DNA of 64,000 bases from positions 2,666,001-2,730,000 of the forward strand of contig CAVZUK010000003.1 of the NCBI GenBank assembly GCA_963778465.1, read 5' to 3'. Of this stretch, positions 1 through 7,420 are shown piece after piece; the stretch's first letter is position 1, and every line of letters starts with the position of its first letter. The notes under the pieces are model-generated. The model searched no databases and had not been told where the DNA came from. It was given only the letters and a program-made list of their open reading frames with translations. The position numbers and the translations under genes are program-made. The DNA is from CAVZBW01 sp963778465 (GTDB lineage Bacteria; Actinomycetota; Acidimicrobiia; Acidimicrobiales; RAAP-2).

Positions 1-137
1 ACCCTCGCATGCCACGCCCTGGCCAGGCTCCGGACTCCGTCGTTGCCGCCCAGGGCCTCGAACAAGGTCTCCACGGCCTCAACGATGGCAGCCCGGGCGG
101 TCAGGGCGTGACCGCCCCGGACCGCAGGGCGACTCAG
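1..137 (-). CDS. Possible partial gene at left edge (function unknown)
   Basis: An open frame runs on the minus strand from the HtrA-like gene's stop codon out of the window. It has no stop over about 45 codons and GC-rich third positions, as in the neighbouring genes. The translation is alanine/leucine-rich and probably helical (...ARAAIVEAVETLFEALGG...), a little like the first helix of a TetR-type HTH, but too short to assign. No ATG, GTG or TTG lies at its head. The best placed start is a CTG whose last bases overlap the preceding TGA (CTGA). Treat it as a tentative 5' fragment. Confidence 0.3.
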   Translation of the reverse strand, partial: MSRPAVRGGHALTARAAIVEAVETLFEALGGNDGVRSLARAWHAR

Positions 138-1222
138 GGCGCCGTGCCCAGCGTGACCTCGGTCGTCCGGGGGCTGCCGCCGTTGCGCTCGTAGGTGATC
201 GACACGGTCTCGCCGGGCTTCTTGGTCAGCGTGACGGCCAACAGCTGGTTGGCGTCGGTCGCGGGCTCACCGTCGATCTTCGTGATGACGTCGCCGTTGC
301 GCAGGCCGGCGGCGGCGGCCGGGCCCCCCGGTACGACCCCCACCACGTACAAGCCCTCGCTGGTTCCGGCCTGTTGTGCGGCGGCGGGAGGTATCTGGAC
401 GACCTGGATGCCGAAGTACGAGTGCGTCACCGATCCGGTCGCGATCAGCTCGTCGGACACCTGCTTCGCCACGCTCACCGGTATGGCGAAGTTGAGGCCG
501 ACGCTCCCCGCGCTCGATCCTCCGGACTCGGTCGGCACCGTCGCTCCGGCGGATGGCACGCCGATCAGATTCCCCGAGCAGTCCGTCAGGGCGCCGCCGC
601 TGTTGCCCGGATTGATCGAAGCGTCCGTCTGGATCGCGGAGACGAGCAGCGCCGATTGCCCGTTTTCGCCCGGTACCTCGATCGTTCGGTTGAGGGCGCT
701 CACGATCCCCGAGGTCACCGTGCTCGATAGCCCGAGCGGTGCGCCGAGGGCCACCACCGGCTCGCCCACCTGGACGCTCTCCGAGGTGCCCAAGTTGATG
801 ACCGGGAGGTTGTCCTGCGACACCTTGATCACGGCCAGGTCGGTTTGAGGATCGCGACCCGTGATCTCGGCGGCGACGTTCGTACCGTCGGCGAAGGTCA
901 CGTCGATCGAGCCGCGGCTGGCGGCCGCGGCGACGACGTGGTTGTTCGTCAGGATGTACCCGTTGCTCCGGATGATCTCCCCGGAGCCCGAGCTGCTCTG
1001 GGTGCCGGCGCGGATGTTGATCGTCACGACCGAGGGCAGAACCTGGTTCGCCACCGAGGTCGCCGAGCAGACGGCATCGGTGGGGCTCGATCCTCCCGAC
1101 CCGAGGTCCCCGTTCGCGGCGGCGACGATGAGTCCGCCGATCCCGCCCCCGAGGATGACCGCCACCAAGAGTCCGATCCACGTCCTCCACTGGCGGCCAT
1201 GACCGGCGGTGTGCGTGCTCAC
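134..1222 (-). CDS. HtrA/DegP-type membrane-anchored serine protease with PDZ domain (S1C family)
   Basis: Predicted envelope quality-control protease. A short cytoplasmic N-terminus is followed by one transmembrane helix (WIGLLVAVILGGGIGGLIVA), a low-complexity linker, a trypsin-like domain and a C-terminal PDZ domain (about the last 95 residues, with GLYVVGVVPGGPAAAAGL). The catalytic triad is visible as His in TNNHVV, Asp in TDLAVIKV and Ser in NPGNSGG, so the enzyme should be active outside the membrane. I chose a GTG start at 1222 (VSTHTAG...), giving 362 residues. A TTG 14 codons upstream, at 1264, is an alternative, and neither has a strong ribosome site. It is transcribed divergently from the Kelch gene. 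The family is clear; the substrate is unknown. Confidence 0.9.
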   Translation of the reverse strand: MSTHTAGHGRQWRTWIGLLVAVILGGGIGGLIVAAANGDLGSGGSSPTDAVCSATSVANQVLPSVVTINIRAGTQSSSGSGEIIRSNGYILTNNHVVAAAASRGSIDVTFADGTNVAAEITGRDPQTDLAVIKVSQDNLPVINLGTSESVQVGEPVVALGAPLGLSSTVTSGIVSALNRTIEVPGENGQSALLVSAIQTDASINPGNSGGALTDCSGNLIGVPSAGATVPTESGGSSAGSVGLNFAIPVSVAKQVSDELIATGSVTHSYFGIQVVQIPPAAAQQAGTSEGLYVVGVVPGGPAAAAGLRNGDVITKIDGEPATDANQLLAVTLTKKPGETVSITYERNGGSPRTTEVTLGTAP

Positions 1223-1389
1223 TTGCGCTGTTCTACCAGGCGCTGGGCCTGGACGAGATGGCAAGGCCGGCCACTCGCGGCGGCCGACTTCGAGGGGTTT
1301 CGACCAGCGACAGGTTGCAAATGTCGTGAAGAGACCGTCACGACGGTTGACGCGAGGCCCCGGTTAGTTCATCATCTGCCGAATACATG

Positions 1390-1405
1390 TTCATCGCACG
1401 ATGAA
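1390..1405. promoter_or_regulatory. Inverted repeat in divergent promoter region
   Basis: TTCATCG-CA-CGATGAA is a perfect 7-bp inverted repeat with a 2-bp centre. It sits in a locally less GC-rich part of the 224-bp gap between the divergently transcribed protease and Kelch genes, about 40 bp upstream of the Kelch gene start. An operator is the natural reading but is inferred from symmetry alone. Confidence 0.3.
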
Positions 1406-1446
1406 TAACCACCCTGCCCGACGGATTTGGTGAGGAGGCCCCTCCC

Positions 1447-3849
1447 ATGCACGGACCGAGTTCGGTCGCACCCCAGCTCGAGCGACGCAGCAAGACCCGA
1501 GGTCCCGCCCCGGCCACCCGGCTGCGCCGCCTCGGGTCGGCGGCGATCGCGCTGCTCGTAGCGGCAACCTCCTTGATCGCCATGGGGTCCGTCTCGGTGC
1601 CTCGAGCCGGGGCGTCCACGTCCCCCGCGTGGTCGCAGGCCTCCCCGGCGTCCTCTCCACCTTCGCGTCGCCAGGCCGCCATGGCCTACGACGCGGCAAC
1701 GCAACAGGTGATCCTGTTCGGCGGGGCAACCACCGGGACCACGCTGCTGGGCGACACCTGGGCCTGGAACGGCACCACCTGGACCGAGCTCACGCCGAGC
1801 ACCAACCCGTCTGCCCGGTTCAACGCCTCCCTGGCCTACGACCCGGCGACGCGGCAGCTCCTCTTGTTCGGCGGCGTGACGACCGGAAGCACGCTCCTGG
1901 GCGACACCTGGGCCTGGAGCGGCACCACCTGGACCCCCCTCGACCCGGTCACCAGTCCGGCCGCCCGCGAGGGTGCCGCCATGGCCTACGACCCGGCGAC
2001 GCAGCAGCTTCTCTTGTTCGGCGGCCAGACGACCGGCAGCACGGATTTGGGCGACACCTGGGCCTGGAACGGCACCAACTGGACCCCGCTGAGCCCGGCC
2101 ACGAGCCCTACTCCCCGGGCTCTGGCCTCGGTGGCTTACGACCCCAGCGACCAGGCGCTCCTGCTCTTTGGGGGAGCCAGCGCAGGCCAGCCCGGCAGGA
2201 ACGACACCTGGGCCTGGAACGGCACCAACTGGACCCCGCTCGATCCGGCCACGAGCCCGCCGGGCCGGTCGATCGCCGCCATGGCGTCCGGTCCGGAGCC
2301 GGGCCAGGTCCTGCTCTTTGGCGGTCTCCGAGGCGGCCTCGGCCTCGGCGACTCGTGGACCTGGAATGGCAGCACCTGGACGCAGGTCACGGGATCCGGC
2401 CCGGTCGCCCGGTCGGGGGCGGACATGGCGGCCGACACGGCCACCGGCCAGCTGGTGCTCTTCGGCGGCCTCGGCAACAGCTCCTTCCCCAACGACACCT
2501 GGAACTACGGCCCCGTGGAGACACCGACCGCGACGTCCCTCGCCGCGGCTCCGAGCACCGTCGGCTTCGGGGCCCCGGTCACGCTGACGGCCTCCCTCGC
2601 CCCGGCAACGGGACCGACGGGGACGGTCACCTTCAGCGACACGGCCAACGGTCAGACCACCACCCTCGGCACCGAGAACGTGAGCGCAGGGACGGCCACG
2701 TACACCGGCGCCCTGCCGGCGGTCGGGGTGAACGCCCTCACCGCCTCCTACTCGGGCGACACCGCCTACGGCGGCTCGACCAGTGCCACCGTGAACGTGA
2801 CCGTCACCGCACCGAGGGGCCTGCTCACGGTGACCCAGCTCCGCTTCTCGGGACCGAACGGCGGGGGCGACGGCTACGTGGACCTGCAGAACACCTCGAG
2901 CACCATGGCGCTGCCGCTGGCGGGCTGGAGCCTCGGGGTGGCCACCACCGGTGGCACGAGCACCGTCGCCCTGCCGTCGGGCACCACCATTCCCCCCGGC
3001 GGGCACTTCTTGGTGACCGGGTCGGACTACTCGCTCGCCTCGGTGGCCGCCGCGGATCTCCCCTCCCTGCCCTCGGGGGTGACCGGGGTGGCGCTCGACC
3101 CCCCGACCTCGGGCGGCCCGGCCACCGACCAGGTGGGCTATCCGGTGACGGCCGGGTTCTACGGGGGCTCGGGCCTCCCGTCCCTGTCGGGCAGCCCGAG
3201 CGACCAGTACGCCTTCGTCCGGGCCGGATCCCAGACCCAGCCCACCAACAGCGGCGACAACGCCACCGACTTCGAGCTGGTCTCGACCGACACGGCCAGC
3301 TTCGCGCTGAGCGGCGGCGGCTCGGCCCAGGCGGTGCTCGGGAGCCCCTCGCCCCTGTCGCTCACCTCGGCCCAGCAGAAGGACAGCCTGGTCCCCTCGA
3401 CCCTGGTGGTGCCCTCGGCGGGATCCACCAGCTGTCCCAACCGGGTGGTCACCGCGGGCGGCGCCAACACGCCGACCACCCTGGTGATCAACCGCACGGT
3501 GACCAACTCGACGGGCAAGCCCATCACGAGCCTGGTGTTCCGGATCACCACCTTGACCCAGCAGTACGGGCCCCCTAGCGGCTCGCACGCCTGGCTGACC
3601 GTGGTGGGCTCGGCCGACCCCAGCACCGTCACCTGTGGGGCCACCCACTACTCGGCGGACGGGCTCTCGCTCAACGGCCCGACCAACTCGAGCGGGGGCG
3701 GGCTCGGCACCACCTTGAGCCCGAGCGAGGTGAGCCCGGGCAACCCCCTCGCACCCGGGGCGAGCATCGTGGTCTCCTTCGAGTTCGTCGTCACCCAGGG
3801 AGGGAGCTTCACCGTGGGCTACGACACCGACGTGACCCTGGGGTCGTAG
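1447..3849 (+). CDS. Secreted Kelch-repeat protein with Ig-like and lamin-tail domains
   Basis: An 800-residue exported protein. A basic N-terminus and hydrophobic core (SAAIALLVAATSLIA) form a signal peptide ending near residue 57. Residues about 75-360 are six Kelch-type blades, each with an LLFGG strand followed by a D(T/S)W-W-W core, forming a propeller-like fold. Residues about 365-455 look like a bacterial Ig-like (Big_3-type) domain ending in YSGDTAYGGS. Residues about 460-600 resemble a lamin-tail domain (LRFSGPNGGGDGYVDLQN). The C-terminal 150 residues are beta-rich and unassigned. The ATG start follows the purine-rich GTGAGGAGG. There is no visible cell-wall anchor or transmembrane tail, so it is probably released. 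Binding or adhesion is plausible; no catalytic motif is seen. Confidence 0.85.
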   Translation: MHGPSSVAPQLERRSKTRGPAPATRLRRLGSAAIALLVAATSLIAMGSVSVPRAGASTSPAWSQASPASSPPSRRQAAMAYDAATQQVILFGGATTGTTLLGDTWAWNGTTWTELTPSTNPSARFNASLAYDPATRQLLLFGGVTTGSTLLGDTWAWSGTTWTPLDPVTSPAAREGAAMAYDPATQQLLLFGGQTTGSTDLGDTWAWNGTNWTPLSPATSPTPRALASVAYDPSDQALLLFGGASAGQPGRNDTWAWNGTNWTPLDPATSPPGRSIAAMASGPEPGQVLLFGGLRGGLGLGDSWTWNGSTWTQVTGSGPVARSGADMAADTATGQLVLFGGLGNSSFPNDTWNYGPVETPTATSLAAAPSTVGFGAPVTLTASLAPATGPTGTVTFSDTANGQTTTLGTENVSAGTATYTGALPAVGVNALTASYSGDTAYGGSTSATVNVTVTAPRGLLTVTQLRFSGPNGGGDGYVDLQNTSSTMALPLAGWSLGVATTGGTSTVALPSGTTIPPGGHFLVTGSDYSLASVAAADLPSLPSGVTGVALDPPTSGGPATDQVGYPVTAGFYGGSGLPSLSGSPSDQYAFVRAGSQTQPTNSGDNATDFELVSTDTASFALSGGGSAQAVLGSPSPLSLTSAQQKDSLVPSTLVVPSAGSTSCPNRVVTAGGANTPTTLVINRTVTNSTGKPITSLVFRITTLTQQYGPPSGSHAWLTVVGSADPSTVTCGATHYSADGLSLNGPTNSSGGGLGTTLSPSEVSPGNPLAPGASIVVSFEFVVTQGGSFTVGYDTDVTLGS
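1753..2510 (+). repeat. In-gene tandem repeats encoding Kelch blades, 150-bp period
   Basis: The GACACCTGGGCCTGG core recurs at 1753, 1903, 2053 and 2203 with exactly 150-bp spacing (50 codons). Diverged copies follow at 2350 (147 bp later) and 2494 (144 bp later). The first four units are near-identical at the DNA level, which suggests recent duplication or gene conversion of propeller blades. Confidence 0.8.
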
Positions 3850-3877
3850 GCAGGGATGGTGCGACGGATCGATGGCG

Positions 3878-4462
3878 TTAGGTGCCCGCCTCGCCCCCCT
3901 TTTGCTCGAGGTCGGAGGAGGTCATCGGGTCAGCCGGTTGGATGACGATCCGGGCGTCCCTCAGGCGGTGGAGGACGGCGTTCTCACGGTTGGGACTCAC
4001 GTGCGCGAAGAACATGGCGTCGAGCGGGTACCAGAGCCCGACCCAGGCCAGGACCCAGCCGGAGACGTTGGCCAGGCTGGTGTCCTCCTGGGGCGCGAAG
4101 AATCCCGTGACGCTCGCGATCGCCAGGCCGATCAACGCCACGGGGAATCCCACCTTGAGCGCCGAGAGCCCGGTCAGACGAAGCAACCGACGCTCGCGGA
4201 GGTTGCGTGCGATGCGCGCGTCGCAATAGCGGCCGATGGCGAGGCGGAGCCGCTCCTCGGTGCCCTGTTCGATCTCGGCGATCGGGAGCTGTACCTCCAG
4301 GCGGATCGGTGCCCGGGAGGTATGGACTAGGAGCTCGCCGATGCAGTGATCGATGCCGGTCTCGCTGCGGTAGCGCTCCGAGAACGGGTCCGCAGAGGGC
4401 TCCTCGAACATCTCTCCGAGCCGCTCCAAGCGCAGAGCGACCACCTCCGTCCTCGAATCCAT
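3878..4462 (-). CDS. Hypothetical two-helix membrane protein
   Basis: 194 residues. An acidic soluble N-terminal half (about 1-105) contains a repeated Arg/Glu-rich segment and is followed by two hydrophobic segments (VGFPVALIGLAIASVTGFF and VSGWVLAWVGLWYPLDAMFFA) and a charged tail. The short loop between the helices suggests a hairpin with both ends cytoplasmic. It is convergent with the Kelch gene, 29 bp away. I do not recognise the family. Confidence 0.65.
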   Translation of the reverse strand: MDSRTEVVALRLERLGEMFEEPSADPFSERYRSETGIDHCIGELLVHTSRAPIRLEVQLPIAEIEQGTEERLRLAIGRYCDARIARNLRERRLLRLTGLSALKVGFPVALIGLAIASVTGFFAPQEDTSLANVSGWVLAWVGLWYPLDAMFFAHVSPNRENAVLHRLRDARIVIQPADPMTSSDLEQKGGEAGT

Positions 4463-4470
4463 GCGACCTT

Positions 4471-5037
4471 CTATCCGAACTCTCGACCCGGCGCGGGATC
4501 GCCCGGAACCGGATCGCCCGGAACCGGCTCAGCCGGATCCATGTGGAAGGTGAACATCTTGGCCGGGTCGATCCGCGCGTACGCCGACCCGGAGTCGAGG
4601 AACCGCTCCCATTGCGGGCCGTAACGGGGCACGTAGATGTCGAGGAGTGCCCGGCGAAACCCAGCATGGTCCGCCGCAGCGACATCGATGGCTGCCGCGC
4701 GTCCATGCACCGTCACGGCGAGCTCCTCGCCCGGGAGGTGGGTGGCGCTCACGTCCGCTCGCCGGCCGATATGGCGGAACCGAACCGAGTCGGGTGACGA
4801 ACCGAAGTAGAAGCGCCCCCGGTAGAAGATGCCGTCGACGGGACCAACCAACGGGCGCCCGTCGGCGGTCACGGTCGCCAACGCGAGAAGGCGCATCCCG
4901 ACGAGGCGATCGCACACCTCGGCGGCGGTCAGCCGGCGTTCGGAGGTGATGACGCTCGAGAGGTGCGGCCCCGCCTCCTCCATGCTCTCGTCGAGGAGGC
5001 TCTGGAGGGCGGCAAGCTCCTGCGGGGACTCGTGCAT
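4471..5037 (-). CDS. Pyridoxamine 5'-phosphate oxidase-fold (split-barrel flavin/F420) protein
   Basis: 188 residues with the split-barrel pattern of the PPOX-like superfamily: LALATVTADGRPLVGPVDGIFYRGRFYFGS, then a strand-rich core (ADVSATHLPGEELAVTVHGRAAAIDV). Members bind FMN, F420 or haem; the cofactor cannot be told here. FbiC in this window makes an F420-dependent reductase possible. The C-terminus ends in a tandem GDPVPGDPAPG motif encoded by a 15-bp direct repeat near 4490-4530. It lies 8 bp upstream of the following hypothetical membrane gene, so the two may be co-transcribed. Confidence 0.8.
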   Translation of the reverse strand: MHESPQELAALQSLLDESMEEAGPHLSSVITSERRLTAAEVCDRLVGMRLLALATVTADGRPLVGPVDGIFYRGRFYFGSSPDSVRFRHIGRRADVSATHLPGEELAVTVHGRAAAIDVAAADHAGFRRALLDIYVPRYGPQWERFLDSGSAYARIDPAKMFTFHMDPAEPVPGDPVPGDPAPGREFG

Positions 5038-5180
5038 GGCGACAGTGTTCCACCCCCGGCCAGGGTGGTCGGTCCGACGAAAGGGTGACGCGGGCGGACA
5101 ATCCGGCGAGCTCCGTCGCCCACCGACGACGTCTCGGGAAGGTAGAAAGGGCCCGAGCAGTCGGGATCGAGGAGGCAGGC

Positions 5181-5483
5181 ATGGTCATCGTCGGAGGCAC
5201 GTTCGAGTTCGAACCGGATCAGCGCGAGGCATTCCTCGCCGGCCAGCACGAGATGATGCGCAACTCCCGTTCCGAGCCCGGGTGTCTCGAGTACACGTTC
5301 AGCGCCGACCCCTTGGAGCCGGGGCGGGTCCTGCTCTTCGAGCGCTGGGTCGACCAGGAGAGTCTCGACACCCACCTTGCCGGTCTCCGCAACGCTCCCC
5401 CGTCGCCGGGCGTGGGCGTCGTGCCCAAATCGGCATCGATCGTCATCTACGACATCGCCGGGGAACGGCCCCTCGGAGCCTGA
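5181..5483 (+). CDS. Antibiotic biosynthesis monooxygenase (ABM)-fold protein
   Basis: A 100-residue protein with the dimeric alpha-beta barrel pattern of ABM/YgiN-like quinol or small-aromatic monooxygenases: MVIVGGTFEFEPDQREAF at the N-terminus, SRSEPGCLEYTFSAD in the middle, then FERWVDQESLDTHL. The ATG at 5181 was chosen because a strong GGAGG sits just upstream and the family starts here. A longer frame reaches 5085 but encodes unrelated Arg-rich sequence. Single gene, divergent from the PPOX-fold gene. Confidence 0.8.
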   Translation: MVIVGGTFEFEPDQREAFLAGQHEMMRNSRSEPGCLEYTFSADPLEPGRVLLFERWVDQESLDTHLAGLRNAPPSPGVGVVPKSASIVIYDIAGERPLGA

Positions 5484-5528
5484 CCGGACCATCGGGGCCT
5501 GCTCCCGGTTTGCCCCGCGGCGGGGCCG

Positions 5529-7130
5529 CTACGGCGACCAGGTCGACGGTGGTGGCAGGATCCCCTCCTCGTGGTCCAGCTCCTGCTGGAGGACCCGCAG
5601 GCCCCGATCGGGTAGCCGGCCGGCATCGCGCCAGCGGAGGATCTCCTCTCGCTCCGCGTCGATCATCTCGCGCCGCAGGCGGCCCCGAACCGCCGTCGCC
5701 GTCTCGTCCTCGCTCGTCTCACCGAGGGACCGGAGCCGGTCTGCAGCGCGCTGGCGCTGGTCGTCTGCCGCGCGCCGCAGCGACTCGACGACCGGTGCGG
5801 CCTGGGGTTCGCGGGCGATCAACTCGTCGAGCCTCTGGAGTCCGGCGCCGACCGCGGCGGATCGGGCGAGTGCGATCGCTCGGAGTTCGTCTTCCTCGGT
5901 GTCGCGCAACCGCATCCTCTTCACGAGGGGCGCAAAGGTGAGGCCCTGCCCGAGGAGGGTGACGAGCACGACGAGATAAGCCCCAAAGATGATGAGCGGC
6001 CGACCGGGGAAGGGATGCCCGCTGACGGTCAACGGTACGGAGAACGCGGCGGCCAGGGTGATGACGCCCCGTGTGCCGGCCCAGCTGAGCACGACGATCT
6101 CGCGCCGCGGGAGCGGGCGCCCGTCGGGGCCGTCGAGGCTCAGCCCCACGAGGCGCCCGGGGGCCCGCGCCCCGAGCACGAGCCAGAGCGGACGCACGAT
6201 GAGGATCGCCGCGACCGCGAGCAGGCTCACGGCGACGAGCGTCCCCGCGGAATAGCGCTCCACTTCGTGGAAGACGAGGGGGAGCTGCTGGCCGATCAAG
6301 AGGAAGACGAAACCCTGGAGCACGAGGTCGACGATGCGCCAGAGCGACCGGATCTGGAGCCGGGACTCGGCGCTCTGGTTGACCGGCGATCGGTGGCTCA
6401 GCCAGAGACCGCAGACGACGACGGCGAGGACGCCCGAGGTATGCGCCGCCTGAGCCGGGATGAACGCCAGGTAGGGAATGACGAGCGACACGATTCCCTG
6501 CACCACGGGCGTGTCGAAGTACTTGCGCAGCTGGTCGATCGCGACGGCGATGGCGAACCCGATGCCCACGCCTCCCGCCACGCTGGCCACGAAGAGGCCA
6601 CTCGCACCTGCGATCGAGAAGTGCCCCGAGACTGCGGCGATCCCCACCTCGAGCAGGGTCAAGGAGGCGGCGTCATTGAGCAGCCCCTCGCCCTCGATGA
6701 GGGTGGTGAGCCGCCGCGGGAGCCCGACGCGGCGGGCGATCGCCATCGCCGAGACCGGGTCGGGGGGAGCGACGCAGGCGCCCAGGATGAACGCGGCGCC
6801 GAAGGGCAGGGCGCCCGTCAGCGACGTCGCCCCGGCGACGGCGAAGGTCGTCACCACGACCAGGAGGACCGAGAGGGAGGCGACGGCCCGCAGGTTGGCG
6901 CGGATGTCGAACAAGCTCGCTTCCACCGCCGCCGCGTACAGGAGGGGCGGGACCACGAAGTAGAGCACGATGTCCGGTTGGAGCGACACGTCCCGACCGG
7001 GAAGGAACGTGTCGACGGAACCCACGACGACGAGGATGATGGGCGCCGGGATCCGGATCCGGTCCGCTACGAGGTTGGCCACCACCACGACCAGTAGCGC
7101 GACCACGATGAAATCGAGGGCGACCGGCAC
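5529..7130 (-). CDS. CPA1-family Na+/H+ antiporter (NhaP type)
   Basis: Integral membrane cation/proton exchanger of about 533 residues. The first about 400 residues hold 12 or so hydrophobic helices, and the C-terminal 120 residues form a charged cytosolic coiled region. The EGEGLLNDAASLTLLEVG segment carries the Asn-Asp pair typical of electroneutral CPA1 exchangers, and PPLLYAAAVEASLFDIR and CVAPPDPVSAMAIARR are also family-typical. I prefer the GTG at 7130 (VPVALDFIVV), which begins directly before helix 1. A TTG at 7199 would add a 23-residue hydrophilic leader. It probably contributes to pH or Na+ homeostasis. Confidence 0.88.
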   Translation of the reverse strand: MPVALDFIVVALLVVVVANLVADRIRIPAPIILVVVGSVDTFLPGRDVSLQPDIVLYFVVPPLLYAAAVEASLFDIRANLRAVASLSVLLVVVTTFAVAGATSLTGALPFGAAFILGACVAPPDPVSAMAIARRVGLPRRLTTLIEGEGLLNDAASLTLLEVGIAAVSGHFSIAGASGLFVASVAGGVGIGFAIAVAIDQLRKYFDTPVVQGIVSLVIPYLAFIPAQAAHTSGVLAVVVCGLWLSHRSPVNQSAESRLQIRSLWRIVDLVLQGFVFLLIGQQLPLVFHEVERYSAGTLVAVSLLAVAAILIVRPLWLVLGARAPGRLVGLSLDGPDGRPLPRREIVVLSWAGTRGVITLAAAFSVPLTVSGHPFPGRPLIIFGAYLVVLVTLLGQGLTFAPLVKRMRLRDTEEDELRAIALARSAAVGAGLQRLDELIAREPQAAPVVESLRRAADDQRQRAADRLRSLGETSEDETATAVRGRLRREMIDAEREEILRWRDAGRLPDRGLRVLQQELDHEEGILPPPSTWSP

Positions 7131-7202
7131 CGGGCCATCTTGTCCCGAGGGCGCGGCGTGCCCCGCCGGAGTTTCAGGATGGTGACGTCCGCATGACAAG
7201 AA

Positions 7203-7234
7203 CGGTCCACAGGATTATCCACGAACTATCCACA
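7203..7234 (+). other. Cluster of DnaA-box-like 9-mers
   Basis: TTATCCACG (7215-7223) and CTATCCACA (7226-7234) each match the DnaA box TTATCCACA at 8 of 9 positions and are 11 bp apart in the same orientation. CGGTCCACA (7203-7211) is a weaker third copy at 6 of 9. They lie in a short less GC-rich gap upstream of the antiporter gene. Function is unproven: possibly a DnaA-titrating or regulatory site rather than an origin, since dnaA/dnaN/rpmH are not nearby. Confidence 0.45.
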
Positions 7235-7390
7235 TCGGTCCGCTTGGTAAACTGATCTCGCTGCCGGTCGACCCCCGCCGGTGGTTGCGCCCGCCAGGGC
7301 TCGGTCAACGGAACCCCCCACCGAACGCCTGGCCCGGCGGCGCGCCCGGAGTCATGTCCGGCCGCCCACGGGCTCGAGCCGCCCGACGGT

Positions 7391-7420
7391 CTATCCCGCG
7401 CCGGCCTATCCCGCGCCGGC
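7391..7420 (-). repeat. Exact 15-bp tandem duplication across a stop codon
   Basis: CTATCCCGCGCCGGC occurs twice head to tail (7391-7405 and 7406-7420). On the coding strand each unit reads GCC GGC GCG GGA TAG, so the duplication gives two in-frame TAG stops 15 bp apart at the end of the methyltransferase-phosphotransferase gene. Confidence 0.85.

Noticed and set aside
1372..3648. Long antisense open frame over the Kelch gene
   Set aside because: A GC-rich shadow with no family-like sequence; the sense frame has a signal peptide and clear domains.
7203..7234. Chromosomal origin of replication
   Set aside because: Only two strong DnaA-box-like sites; no dnaA, dnaN, rpmH or gidB nearby and no AT-rich unwinding element of normal size.
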